Of a stretch of DNA of 64,000 nucleotides, positions 35,621 through 44,054 are shown piece after piece. The notes under the pieces were generated by a model, which saw only the letters and a list, made by a program, of their open reading frames with translations, did not search any database and was not told where the DNA came from. How positions within the stretch are numbered: the first letter of the stretch is position 1; each line of letters opens with the position of its first letter. This DNA is from Filimonas sp. Lineage in GTDB: Bacteria > Bacteroidota > Bacteroidia > Chitinophagales > Chitinophagaceae. The stretch is taken from positions 124,001 to 188,000 of the forward strand of contig JAFKHH010000016.1 of assembly GCA_017306865.1 (NCBI GenBank). The letters run 5' to 3'. A program made the position numbers and the translations under genes.

Positions 35621-36766
35621 CTATTTTGTAGTAATTGGCTGACCATCATACAAGCTCTGGAAGCCGTCTACTATCAACTGATCGTTTGCTGCAAGGCCAC
35701 TCTTAATCTCAGCTTTGTCCCCATATAGCTCGCCTAGTGTTATAGTTTTTTTACGGGCAACCATTTTCTTACCTTCAGTAACAGCTACAAGCACAAATTT
35801 TCCTTTTTCATCCGTCTGTACCGTATTCATTGGAACAGTGATTGCATTATTAGAAGAGTAGTCTTGTATTTTAGCCAGTGCGATTTGGTTGGGTTTAAAA
35901 TCTTTTCCTGAAGGCAAATGTGCTTCCACATAAAAAGTACGGCTCATCGGATCGATCTGCTGACCAACCAAATTAATTTTTGCATTCACAGTTTTGCCAG
36001 CATCAGGCATCGTGATCACGATATTATCACCTGTGCTTACACGGCCAATATAATTTTCAGGCACCTGTGTAATCACTTTCAAGTTTTCTGTATTAACTAT
36101 TTTGATGTATCCGCCGGCTGGTGTTCCTGTAAATACTTCACCTACACGGATCGTTACTTCATCCGCAACACCATTCATTTCTGCATATACGTTTGTAAAT
36201 CCTAATTGCTCTTTAGCCAAATCCATTTGGCGCTGTACCTGGTCTACCTGGTTTTTAGCTCCTATCAGATCCACTTCCGCACCTATATTCTCTTTCCACA
36301 GATTATTACGCCTGTTATAAATATCTTTTGCGTAAGCCAATTGTGTTTCAATTTGCGCTATTTGTCTTTTGGCAACAGCGTCATCCAGCTTTAACAACAA
36401 CTGTCCTTTTTTTACATAATCGCCTTTCTTCACAAAAATGGCTTTCACCTGTCCGCCAACACCATTGCGCGGAGTTACATAAGCAATATTTTCTGACTCA
36501 ATTTTCCCCTGCAGGTCTATATAATGCGTGAACGTAGCCGGTTGTATTGCAGTCAATGCAACCAGTTTTGGTTTCTCTTCTTTTGCGGAAGGATCCAGTT
36601 TTACTATTTCAGCTTGTAGTTTAGTGATCTTATCTGCTAGTGCAGTCTGTTCATTTTTTAATTTATCCAGTTCTGCTTTTTTCTCGGCCAGAGGATTTTT
36701 TTTACCTCCGCATGCAGCTAGTGTTAAGGCAGCAGTTATTATTACAAGGTTTACTATCTTTTGCAT
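35621..36766 (-). CDS. RND efflux periplasmic adaptor lipoprotein
   Basis: The 381-residue protein bridges the RND pump and the TolC channel. It begins with a lipoprotein signal (MQKIVNLVIITAALTLAACGGKK), then a helical coiled-coil start (AEKKAELDKLKNEQTALADKI), a barrel-sandwich half (VKAIFVKKGDYVKKGQLLLKLDD), a helical hairpin (AQIETQLAYAKDIYNRRNNLW) and the beta-barrel part (VGEVFTGTPAGGYIKIVNTENL). It is between the tolC and RND genes. The gap of about 90 bases to the RND gene holds no clear signal. Confidence 0.93.
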   Translation of the reverse strand: MQKIVNLVIITAALTLAACGGKKNPLAEKKAELDKLKNEQTALADKITKLQAEIVKLDPSAKEEKPKLVALTAIQPATFTHYIDLQGKIESENIAYVTPRNGVGGQVKAIFVKKGDYVKKGQLLLKLDDAVAKRQIAQIETQLAYAKDIYNRRNNLWKENIGAEVDLIGAKNQVDQVQRQMDLAKEQLGFTNVYAEMNGVADEVTIRVGEVFTGTPAGGYIKIVNTENLKVITQVPENYIGRVSTGDNIVITMPDAGKTVNAKINLVGQQIDPMSRTFYVEAHLPSGKDFKPNQIALAKIQDYSSNNAITVPMNTVQTDEKGKFVLVAVTEGKKMVARKKTITLGELYGDKAEIKSGLAANDQLIVDGFQSLYDGQPITTK

Positions 36767-36791
36767 ATACTATAGATAATTAATTAGCGTT

Positions 36792-38141
36792 TTATTTAAG
36801 TTGGCCCGAAGCTTTCATATAATCTACGCGAGCAATGATACCATTGTATAAAGCATTTATATAATTGCTTTGTGCCACACGCATGTCTGTTTGCGTATTT
36901 GTGAGATCGGTGCTGGAAGCAAGACCTGAATCATATTTCTTCTTAGTCTGATTGTACACACTTTCTGCCAACTGCATGTTTCTCTTTTGAAAATTGATGG
37001 TAGAAATAGCTGTGCGATAATCATTCCTTGCCTTCGTCACGTCATTATCTATATTCAATTTCAAATTTTCAATCTGGTTTTCCGTTTGCTTCAATTCTAT
37101 TTGTGCCTGTTTCACGTTCGCATCTTTCGCAAATCCACTAAAGATGGGAACTGAAAGATTCAGACCGAAGTAAGAAGTCGTAAACCAGTCACCTTTACCA
37201 AAGAAGTTAAACTGTGTACGCTGGGCTGCTTTACTATAGTTGCCTATTAAGCTCAGTGTAGGCAGGTAACTCATCTTATAACGTTTAATGTTATACTCTC
37301 CCAACTTTTGCGTAAGTAACAAACCCTGGTATTCTTTCCTGTCTGTATATTGGTAAGTGCCATCATCTAATGATGCGGAGGAGATTTGCTCATCGGTGAT
37401 CTTATCAGTGAGCACCAGTGAATCTTTTACTGGCATACCCATCAATAATTTCAACCCGAGGTAGCCATTATCAATTGTATTCTGTGTTTTTAATTTCTCC
37501 GTTTCCAGGTTTGCCAGTTGTACGTCAGCTTTATCCACCTCCAGCTTTTCAACAAATCCATTCTGGTTCAGCAATTTGGCATCGTGAGATAGCTTTTTAA
37601 GCAGGTCTATGTTTGCATCAATCTGATCCATTTGTGTTTTACTCACAACCAATTGATAATACACTTTGTAAATATTTGCCTTAATATTTTCCTGCGTTAT
37701 TTCAATATTTTTCTGGTAATAGTCAATAGATGTACGGCGGGCCTGTAATCCTACAAACACCTGCCCGTCAAACAAAACCTGTTGCAAGGTTAAGCCTGCA
37801 TTCACATTATACTTTGTACCAAACTGTACCGGAAGAAAAGTACCCGGTGCACCGCCTGAAAACTCTGCAGGAATCAAAGTAGTAGGGATATCTATGTAAT
37901 CTGTAAAAGAACCGCTACCAGCTAAAGAAGGCAAAGCGCCGGCAGTAATTACTTTATTTTTTTGTTGCTGAACCTGCACATCCAGCAATGCATTTTTTAC
38001 CTGTACATTGTTTTTTGCTGAATAATCAACAGCCTGCTGTACACTAAACTCGTGATAGGTAGAACCAGCAGGAGATTGCAGGGTTTGCGCAGCAAGCACA
38101 CCCGACACCAGGCAAAAACAAGACAATAAAGTCAGCCTCAT
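36792..38141 (-). CDS. TolC-family outer-membrane efflux channel
   Basis: The 449-residue protein forms the outer-membrane exit duct. It has a signal peptide (MRLTLLSCFCLVSGVLAAQ) and two repeats of long helices with the family pattern, for example FSVQQAVDYSAKNNVQVKNALLDVQVQQQ and KKYDSGLASSTDLTNTQTDMRVAQSNY. Its start codon overlaps the tetR stop codon by four bases (38138-38141), so the two are translationally coupled, and the adaptor follows 25 bases downstream. Confidence 0.93.
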   Translation of the reverse strand: MRLTLLSCFCLVSGVLAAQTLQSPAGSTYHEFSVQQAVDYSAKNNVQVKNALLDVQVQQQKNKVITAGALPSLAGSGSFTDYIDIPTTLIPAEFSGGAPGTFLPVQFGTKYNVNAGLTLQQVLFDGQVFVGLQARRTSIDYYQKNIEITQENIKANIYKVYYQLVVSKTQMDQIDANIDLLKKLSHDAKLLNQNGFVEKLEVDKADVQLANLETEKLKTQNTIDNGYLGLKLLMGMPVKDSLVLTDKITDEQISSASLDDGTYQYTDRKEYQGLLLTQKLGEYNIKRYKMSYLPTLSLIGNYSKAAQRTQFNFFGKGDWFTTSYFGLNLSVPIFSGFAKDANVKQAQIELKQTENQIENLKLNIDNDVTKARNDYRTAISTINFQKRNMQLAESVYNQTKKKYDSGLASSTDLTNTQTDMRVAQSNYINALYNGIIARVDYMKASGQLK

Positions 38142-38767
38142 ATAGTTAACGATTTTTTCTGTTCACGTTGTTGCAGGTATTTCTGCATTAATTTACCACC
38201 CTTAGTCGTAGTTACGCCATGCAAAAAATGTAAGAGCAATTGCTTTTCTACTTCTATTAGAGTGAATTTGTTTTTAGGGAAAATATCCACGTTTGCAGAA
38301 AGCATTAGTGTACCTATTCTGAATCGCGTTAATATCTCCACATCAATATCCGGCCTGTACAATTCTTCCGCAATACCTCTTTCCAGGTTTTCCATGATCA
38401 TCTTATACAAGAAATCGTTCTTGTATTCTTTGAACTTCTGGAACACTGCCGGATGAAATTTTTCCAGGTCATACAGGATGTACGGATTCAATGTTTTCAA
38501 CATATCCTCCATCATATCCAATGCAAGAAATATTTCATGGACCGCGTTGTCTGCCGCTTCTTTATCAGCCACACAACAATCCTTGCTTTCAATCATGTGC
38601 TTATTGAAGACGGCAAATACCAATTCTTCTTTATCTGCAAATGACTGGTAAATGGTTTTCTTCGAAATCCCCAGTTGGCCGGCGATTTCGTCCATTGTCA
38701 CGCTACGGATCCCGTAGCGATAAAAAAGCTCTTCAGCCTTTTGTTGTATTCTTTCCTTCATTTCCAT
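38138..38767 (-). CDS. TetR/AcrR-family repressor of the efflux operon
   Basis: The protein of about 209 residues has an N-terminal TetR helix-turn-helix (KAEELFYRYGIRSVTMDEIAGQLGISKKTIYQSFADKEEL) and a helical ligand domain without clear likeness to a known sensor. I chose the ATG at 38767 (MEMKERIQQ); a TTG at 38779 and an ATG at 38761 are the alternatives. It is the first gene of the operon, overlapping tolC by four bases, and a palindrome over its own promoter suggests that it represses the whole operon. The inducer is unknown. Confidence 0.92.
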   Translation of the reverse strand: MEMKERIQQKAEELFYRYGIRSVTMDEIAGQLGISKKTIYQSFADKEELVFAVFNKHMIESKDCCVADKEAADNAVHEIFLALDMMEDMLKTLNPYILYDLEKFHPAVFQKFKEYKNDFLYKMIMENLERGIAEELYRPDIDVEILTRFRIGTLMLSANVDIFPKNKFTLIEVEKQLLLHFLHGVTTTKGGKLMQKYLQQREQKKSLTI

Positions 38768-38787
38768 AACTGTTCTCAATGGGTGGA

Positions 38788-38824
38788 CAAAACTATGGAA
38801 ACTTTTTTTGTAAAACGAGTTTCC
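38788..38824 (-). promoter_or_regulatory. Promoter and palindromic operator of the efflux operon
   Basis: The minus strand has TAGTTTTG at 38795-38788, a perfect -7 element 20 bases before the tetR start. Directly upstream lies a palindrome with arms GGAAACT (38797-38803) and AGTTTCC (38818-38824) separated by 14 bases, covering the -33 to -10 spacer. A TetR dimer bound here would block RNA polymerase. Confidence 0.65.
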
Positions 38825-38887
38825 GCTACCTTTTTTTGTTTGAGCGGCTTTTAAACAGGATGAGTAAAGCCCGGAGATCTTGTTTAT

Positions 38888-38965
38888 AGGGCTTATATAG
38901 TATATATGGGAGTAACCAGCTTTACTGACACTATATACCTTATATACTTTACATACTCCCGCACT
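38888..38965. repeat. AT-rich inverted words upstream of the DUF502 gene
   Basis: TATATGGGAGTAACC faces ACATACTCCCGC, with TATATAGTATATA-type words on the left and ACTATATACCTTATATAC on the right. Arms are imperfect. The same vocabulary occurs at about 4264-4538 and 54905-54985. Confidence 0.55.
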
Positions 38966-38981
38966 CTTCCCAAAACTTGCC

Positions 38982-38989
38982 TACTTTTG
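38982..38989 (+). promoter_or_regulatory. -7 promoter element for the DUF502 gene
   Basis: TACTTTTG matches TAnnTTTG exactly and ends 20 bases before the ATG at 39010. No -33 TTG at the usual distance was seen. Confidence 0.5.
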
Positions 38990-39009
38990 ATCCTGAAAAC
39001 CTATAAAGC

Positions 39010-39654
39010 ATGTCAACCGAAACAAGAAAAGCCTGGTTTAGATTGAAATGGAGAAGGTTGATACAATTCCTGTTACAGGGAGTAGTGGTGCTGGCACCAA
39101 TATGTATTACCGCTTACGCCGTTATCTGGCTTTTCCGTACTATAGACAACATTCTCCCTAATATCTTAAATGATGTTTTCCCGGGTGCCTTGGAAAAGAA
39201 TGCAACAGGTGATCTGCGGCGTTTTCCGGGGCTTGGGGTTATTATCGTATTATTAATATTACTCTTTGTTGGCTGGCTCTCCTCCTCCTTCTTTGTCGGC
39301 AGGCTGGTGCATGTATTCGATAAAGTACTCGAAAATACCCCTGGCGTAAAATTCATTTATACTTCCGTAAAAGATTTCCTGGAAGCATTTGCAGGCAACA
39401 AGAAGAAGTTTGACAAAGCCGTGCTGGTAAATGTAGACGCACCGGATGTATGGCGCGTCGGGTTCATTACACAGGAGGATGCGCACAATTTTGAAATGCC
39501 GGGTCATGCCATTGTGTATGTGCCCCACTCATATGCCATCTCCGGCATTACCTATATAGTACCTAAAGAGAGGGTTAAACTACTGAAACATACCAGCTCA
39601 GCGGAAGCCATGAAATTTGCGGTGTCGGGCGGTGTTACAGAAGTGGAAGGATGA
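39010..39654 (+). CDS. DUF502 membrane protein
   Basis: The 214-residue protein has two membrane segments (FLLQGVVVLAPICITAYAVIWLF and GLGVIIVLLILLFVGWL) and a soluble domain with DUF502 marks: NTPGVKFIYTSVKDFLEAF, WRVGFIT and MPGHAIVYVPHSYAISG. The family function is unknown; it is found in many bacteria and plants. It is a single gene, followed by a 33-base perfect palindrome that may stop transcription. Confidence 0.88.
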   Translation: MSTETRKAWFRLKWRRLIQFLLQGVVVLAPICITAYAVIWLFRTIDNILPNILNDVFPGALEKNATGDLRRFPGLGVIIVLLILLFVGWLSSSFFVGRLVHVFDKVLENTPGVKFIYTSVKDFLEAFAGNKKKFDKAVLVNVDAPDVWRVGFITQEDAHNFEMPGHAIVYVPHSYAISGITYIVPKERVKLLKHTSSAEAMKFAVSGGVTEVEG

Positions 39655-39660
39655 TATTAT

Positions 39661-39868
39661 AGTTTCAAAGGTTTACAAGTTTCAATGTTTCATTTTGCAT
39701 AACTCTGACAGGGTTTTAAACCCTGTCAGAGTTATTCGCTTTTATCCATAATGCAGGAAGATTGTTCAAGAAAAAAACTAACAAGCGATCTAGTTTTAAT
39801 GCATTTGTACATTTCGGATGAAACTATTGAAACTTGTAAACGCATTGAAACCATTGAAACTTTAAAAG
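39661..39868. repeat. Inverted TTGAAAC words around a palindrome, upstream of serC
   Basis: GTTTACAAGTTTCAAT at about 39671-39686 faces ATTGAAACTTGTAAAC at about 39826-39841, exact over 16 bases. Further TTGAAAC words extend both arms. The 33-base palindrome at 39701-39733 lies between them. The right arm ends just before the candidate serC promoter. Confidence 0.8.
39701..39733. repeat. Perfect 33-bp palindrome
   Basis: Arms of 16 bases (AACTCTGACAGGGTTT and its exact reverse complement) meet at a single T. It lies 47 bases after the DUF502 stop. There is no T-run, so it is a weak terminator at best and resembles a stand-alone palindromic repeat. Confidence 0.85.
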
Positions 39869-39898
39869 CGTTTACTTTGCACCTCAATCATTTCACAC

Positions 39899-40972
39899 AT
39901 GAAGATGCATAACTTTAATTCAGGTCCTTCTATCCTTCCTGCAGAGGTATTAGAGCAGTCTGCCGCAGCTATCCATAACTTCAATAACCTGGGTTTGTCC
40001 ATTTTAGAAATCGGTCACCGTACACCCTGGTTTGAAGAGGTATTGCACGAGGCTCAAAACTCGGTAAAGGAATTGATGGGGTTGTCTGATGACTATGAAG
40101 TATTGTTTCTTCACGGCGGTGCTACTACGCAGTTTATGCAAGTGCCGATGAACTTACTGGACGAAACGAAAACAGCGGCTTACTGCGACAATGGTATCTG
40201 GGGTAATAAAGCGATCAAGGAAGCGAAACTGTTTGGCAATGTAAATATTGTTTCTTCCAGCAAAGACAAAAACCATTCTTACATCAATAAGAATTTTCCG
40301 ATACCGGAAGACAGCGCGTACCTGCATTATACTACCAACAATACAGTAGAGGGCACTCAATGGCACTCCATCCCTCATACAGATGTACCGCTTGTAGCTG
40401 ATATGAGCAGCGATATTTTTTGCCGCCCGATGGAGTTCAACAAGTTCTCCCTCATTTATGCGGGTGCTCAAAAAAACATGGGTGCTGCAGGTGTAAACCT
40501 TGTGGTGGTTAAAAGGGATATCTTGGGTAAGATCAACCGTCCTATTCCTTCTATTATGGATTACCGCAATCATATAGAAGCAGGATCGCTACTAAATACG
40601 CCACCGGTATTTGCCATTTATATTGCCATGCTTACGCTACGCTGGATCAAAAAAGAAGGCGGCCTGAGCGAGATGGAGAGACGTGCGCATGAAAGAGCCG
40701 ATCTTTTTTACAAAACATTAGATAATCTTTCTTATATATTTACACCGATTGTAGCAGCGGAAGACAGAAGCCTGATGAATGCTACATTCTCCATTAAAAA
40801 TGAAGAACTGGAAAAAGAGTTCCTGGGTGAGTGTAAGGCAAACGGCATGGTGGGTGTAAAAGGCCACAGAAGCGTAGGTGGTTTGCGTGTATCTATGTAC
40901 AACGCCTTACCGCTTAGCAGTGTAAAAGCAATGTGCGAATTAATGGAAAACTTCGCCAAAAAGAAGGCATAA
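39899..40972 (+). CDS. serC: Phosphoserine aminotransferase
   Basis: SerC makes phosphoserine from 3-phosphohydroxypyruvate in serine synthesis and serves vitamin B6 synthesis in some bacteria. The 357-residue PLP enzyme begins MKMHNFNSGPSILP, has HGGATTQFMQVP, WHSIP, the PLP lysine in YAGAQKNMGAAG and the C-terminal VKGHRSVGGLRVSMYNA. In many Bacteroidota serA follows directly; here a DUF1015 gene follows instead, and serA is not in the window. Confidence 0.96.
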   Translation: MKMHNFNSGPSILPAEVLEQSAAAIHNFNNLGLSILEIGHRTPWFEEVLHEAQNSVKELMGLSDDYEVLFLHGGATTQFMQVPMNLLDETKTAAYCDNGIWGNKAIKEAKLFGNVNIVSSSKDKNHSYINKNFPIPEDSAYLHYTTNNTVEGTQWHSIPHTDVPLVADMSSDIFCRPMEFNKFSLIYAGAQKNMGAAGVNLVVVKRDILGKINRPIPSIMDYRNHIEAGSLLNTPPVFAIYIAMLTLRWIKKEGGLSEMERRAHERADLFYKTLDNLSYIFTPIVAAEDRSLMNATFSIKNEELEKEFLGECKANGMVGVKGHRSVGGLRVSMYNALPLSSVKAMCELMENFAKKKA

Positions 40973-41058
40973 GACATAAGGTGTAAGATTTGAGAAAGAA
41001 GCCTCATGCCTTATACCCTATACCTCAAACCATAATCATATTTAACCAACATACATCA

Positions 41059-42291
41059 ATGGCAATTATTAAACCTTTCGAAGCGTTAAGACCGCAGCCC
41101 CAGTTTGCAAAACAGGTGGCGAGCAGGCCTTACGATGTATTGAACAGCCAGGAGGCTAAAGTAGAAACTCAGGGTAACCCGAATTCATTCTTACATATTA
41201 CTAAAAGCGAAATAGATCTTCCGGAATCTGTAGACATTCACAGCCAGGAAGTATATGAAAAAGCAAAGGAAAATCTTACAGCTTTTATTAAAAGAGAGTT
41301 ACTGTTCCAGGAATCTAAAGAGTGCTATTATATCTACAAACTGGTGATGAACGGGCGTAGCCAGACAGGACTTGTTTGCGTGAGCAGTGTGGATGATTAT
41401 GAGAACGACATTATTAAAAAACATGAATTTACCCGTCCTGAAAAAGAGCAGGACCGCATTAATCATATTAAAACAACGGGTGCTCAAACAGGTAATGTAT
41501 TTCTTGCGTATCGCAATAATGCAACGGTGGACAGTATCATTGAAAAATGGCAGGCCAACAAAAATCCTGTCTATGATTTTGTAGCTGATGATGATATTCA
41601 GCACACGATCTGGATCGTTAATGACGATGCTACTGTAAGTGAAATATCGGCTGTGTTTGAGAAGGAAGTGCCTTGCACTTACATTGCAGACGGGCACCAT
41701 CGCGCAGCTTCTGCCGCAAAAGTGCGTAAGGCATTGGGAGATGCTGCTACAAGCGCTTCCGGTTATTTTCTTACTACGCTTTTCCCTTCTAACCAGTTGT
41801 ATATAATGGATTACAACAGGGTGGTAAAGGATCTGAACGGCTTGAACAAAGAAGCATTCCTGGAAAAACTGGAAGTAGCTTTTACTATCACAAACAATGG
41901 CCAAAAAGCGGTACACCCGGCTAAACTTCATGAATTTGGCATGTATTTGGACGGGGCATGGTACAAATTAGCCTCAAAACCAGGTACTTTTACAGAAGAT
42001 CCGATCGGCATCCTGGATGTTACGGTGTTATCTGAAAATGTATTGGATAAAATTTTAGGCATTAAAGATCAGCGTACGGATAAGCGCATTGACTTTGTCG
42101 GTGGCATTCGCGGACTGGGCGAGCTGGAAAAAAGAGTGAACAGCGGAGAAATGGCTGTTGCATTCAGCCTGCACCCGGTTACAATAGAGCAATTGTTTGA
42201 TATTGCAGACAGTGGTAATGTAATGCCTCCGAAAAGCACATGGTTTGAACCTAAGCTGAGAGATGGTTTATTAACCCATCTTATTTATTAA
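41059..42291 (+). CDS. DUF1015 family protein
   Basis: The 410-residue protein shows the family marks IKPFEALRPQPQFA, VASRPYDVLNSQEA, FTRPEKEQDRINHIKTTGAQTG and TYIADGHHRAASA. The His-rich motif suggests a catalytic or metal site, but no reaction is established. Its neighbourhood with serC is conserved in many genomes, which points to serine or phosphoglycerate metabolism. I chose the ATG at 41059 (MAIIKPFEALRP) over an upstream start at 40990 that reads through the word-rich gap after serC. Confidence 0.9.
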   Translation: MAIIKPFEALRPQPQFAKQVASRPYDVLNSQEAKVETQGNPNSFLHITKSEIDLPESVDIHSQEVYEKAKENLTAFIKRELLFQESKECYYIYKLVMNGRSQTGLVCVSSVDDYENDIIKKHEFTRPEKEQDRINHIKTTGAQTGNVFLAYRNNATVDSIIEKWQANKNPVYDFVADDDIQHTIWIVNDDATVSEISAVFEKEVPCTYIADGHHRAASAAKVRKALGDAATSASGYFLTTLFPSNQLYIMDYNRVVKDLNGLNKEAFLEKLEVAFTITNNGQKAVHPAKLHEFGMYLDGAWYKLASKPGTFTEDPIGILDVTVLSENVLDKILGIKDQRTDKRIDFVGGIRGLGELEKRVNSGEMAVAFSLHPVTIEQLFDIADSGNVMPPKSTWFEPKLRDGLLTHLIY

Positions 42292-42306
42292 TAGATATTA
42301 ACCTTT

Positions 42307-43326
42307 ATGAAGAAACTTTTATTGTCTTTTTTCCTGGGTGGTCTTTTAACTGCAACATCTTTTGCACAAGACAGCGCAGATAAATCCCTGTATGATAATG
42401 GTAAGGCATTTATGCGCCAGGGCGATTATGAAAATGCACTGATGGTACTAAAACGTGCCGCAGCACAGGATCCGTCCAACCTCAACATTAAGCGCGATAT
42501 TGTTTTTACTTATTACCTCAGCCGGGATTATTCAGGCGCAATTGCAGAAGGCAAAAAACTAATAGACCAACCCGGTGCGGATGAATTCAGTTTCCAGACA
42601 CTGGGCCTGGCATATAAGGCTATTGCAGAATACAAGGAGTGCGAGAAGCTATATAAAAAGGCAATAAAGGCTTATCCTAACAGTGGTGTATTGTACAATG
42701 AGTTTGGCGAATTGTATGCTATGCAGCAAAAACTGGATGAAGCTATTCAATACTGGGAAAAAGGCATTGAAGTAGCGCCTAACTATAGCACAAACTATTA
42801 CAACGCTGCCCGATACTATGATCAGAAAGGCACAAAGACTATTTGGGTACTGTTGTATGGCGAAACTTTCATCAACATTGAAAGCTTGTCTGACAAAACG
42901 AGCATGATGAAAAAGATACTGACAGACGCTTATAAATCGCTTTTCCTTTCACCTGATAAATTAAAGACGATTGCGAAGCAATCAAACGGCTTTGCACAGG
43001 CTGTAGCGGAAACACTAAGCAAACAAAGTGATGCTGCAGGTGATGGCGTTACAGCAGAATCCCTGACTGTAATCCGTTCTAAATTTATTGCAGAATGGTT
43101 TAGCAAATACGCAACACAATATCCTTACCGTTTGTTTGATCACCAACGCCAGTTGATCATGGACAATTCTTTTGATGCATACAATGAATGGGTATTTGTT
43201 TCAGCAACTTCGCCCGATACATATACTACATGGGTAGAGTCTCACAAAGAATCGAATGACAAATTCATGCGTTTGTTGAGAAACAGGGTGTTTAAGATAC
43301 CAACAGGACAGTATTACGCACATTGA
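42307..43326 (+). CDS. Secreted TPR-repeat protein
   Basis: The 339-residue protein has a signal peptide (MKKLLLSFFLGGLLTATSFAQ) and at least three tetratricopeptide repeats (about residues 27-165), for example SLYDNGKAFMRQGDYENALMVLKRAAAQDP and GVLYNEFGELYAMQQKLDEAIQYWEKG. The C-terminal half is helical with no family I recognise (ALNxx-free; ends FKIPTGQYYAH). It follows the DUF1015 gene by 15 bases and is closed by a strong terminator, so it is probably the last gene of the serC run. A role in protein interaction in the periplasm is a guess from the fold. Confidence 0.8.
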   Translation: MKKLLLSFFLGGLLTATSFAQDSADKSLYDNGKAFMRQGDYENALMVLKRAAAQDPSNLNIKRDIVFTYYLSRDYSGAIAEGKKLIDQPGADEFSFQTLGLAYKAIAEYKECEKLYKKAIKAYPNSGVLYNEFGELYAMQQKLDEAIQYWEKGIEVAPNYSTNYYNAARYYDQKGTKTIWVLLYGETFINIESLSDKTSMMKKILTDAYKSLFLSPDKLKTIAKQSNGFAQAVAETLSKQSDAAGDGVTAESLTVIRSKFIAEWFSKYATQYPYRLFDHQRQLIMDNSFDAYNEWVFVSATSPDTYTTWVESHKESNDKFMRLLRNRVFKIPTGQYYAH

Positions 43327-43328
43327 TT

Positions 43329-43440
43329 GTGAGTGGTGAGTGGTCAATTGTGAGTTCAGAAAAAGCGGATAATGAGAAATCATTATCCGCTTTTTTATTG
43401 CCGGTGTATTCACAACTGACCATTCACCACTCACCATTCT
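43329..43440. repeat. Inverted GTGAGTGG words around a terminator
   Basis: GTGAGTGGTGAGTGGTCAAT (43329-43348) and the facing CACAACTGACCATTCACC (43411-43428) belong to the same vocabulary as the 8104, 10812 and 19836 blocks. They flank the perfect terminator hairpin at 43360-43395, so the gap is a set of nested palindromes. Confidence 0.8.
43360..43396 (+). terminator. Strong terminator after the TPR gene
   Basis: A 16-base perfect stem (AAAAAGCGGATAATGA at 43360-43375, its reverse complement at 43380-43395) with a GAAA loop and T-runs. It can work in both directions. Confidence 0.95.
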
Positions 43441-43587
43441 GTTTTAAACAGTTGCTGAAATAAACTTAAAATCGTTTAACATCTAAACTCTTAAAAGCCT
43501 GTTAATGCTATTTCTTTCCTGGCACGTGCGGCACGTTTGTTGGTTTATTACAGGTATAAATTTTTGTTACCTAAAACGGAGGTGTTT

Positions 43588-43839
43588 ATGAAAGCTAAAA
43601 CAGCAACATTTGATTTGACAGTGAATGGTACTACTATTTCAGTGATCGCGACCCCTTATCAAACAGCTACATCTGAGAAACGTTATAGAGTAAGTATTAA
43701 CGGAAGCCCTGTGCATATTTTTGCATTAAATCAAAATTTACAGCGCTTTACAGATATTGACCGTGGTGTACTGAGTAGCGAAATACCTGAGCCGTTTGAA
43801 AAGGCAATTGGAGAAGAGCTATACAGTATAGCGGCGTAA
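43588..43839 (+). CDS. Small protein of unknown function
   Basis: I do not recognise this 83-residue protein. It starts MKAKTATFDLTVNGTTISV and appears soluble, with a beta-rich first half (RYRVSINGSPVHIF) and a helical, acidic end (EIPEPFEKAIGEELYSIAA). The start is unusually clear: a consensus Shine-Dalgarno GGAGG lies eight bases before the ATG, which is rare in this window. It is alone between two strong terminators (43360-43395 and 43875-43913), so it is an independent, probably highly translated transcript. Confidence 0.75.
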   Translation: MKAKTATFDLTVNGTTISVIATPYQTATSEKRYRVSINGSPVHIFALNQNLQRFTDIDRGVLSSEIPEPFEKAIGEELYSIAA

Positions 43840-43874
43840 ACGTTTTGAATATCTCATAGAACTTTAAAAACACC

Positions 43875-43918
43875 CAAAAAGCAGGCTTCCGGTTATTCGA
43901 AGCCTGCTTTTTGTTTTT
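43875..43918 (+). terminator. Strong terminator after the small orphan gene
   Basis: CAAAAAGCAGGCTTC (43875-43889) and its exact reverse complement (43899-43913) pair over a nine-base loop and are followed by TTTTTTG. Confidence 0.95.
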
Positions 43919-44054
43919 TGGCGTATTTCAGCGTATCTTAAATGACGAAAAACCAGTCAGCAATTTGAACATGGCCGAATTATAACATGTTATATTCATT
44001 AGCTGACCTACATTTGTCAGTAATCGTTTGAATAAAGCTAAATAGATTGTTTGC

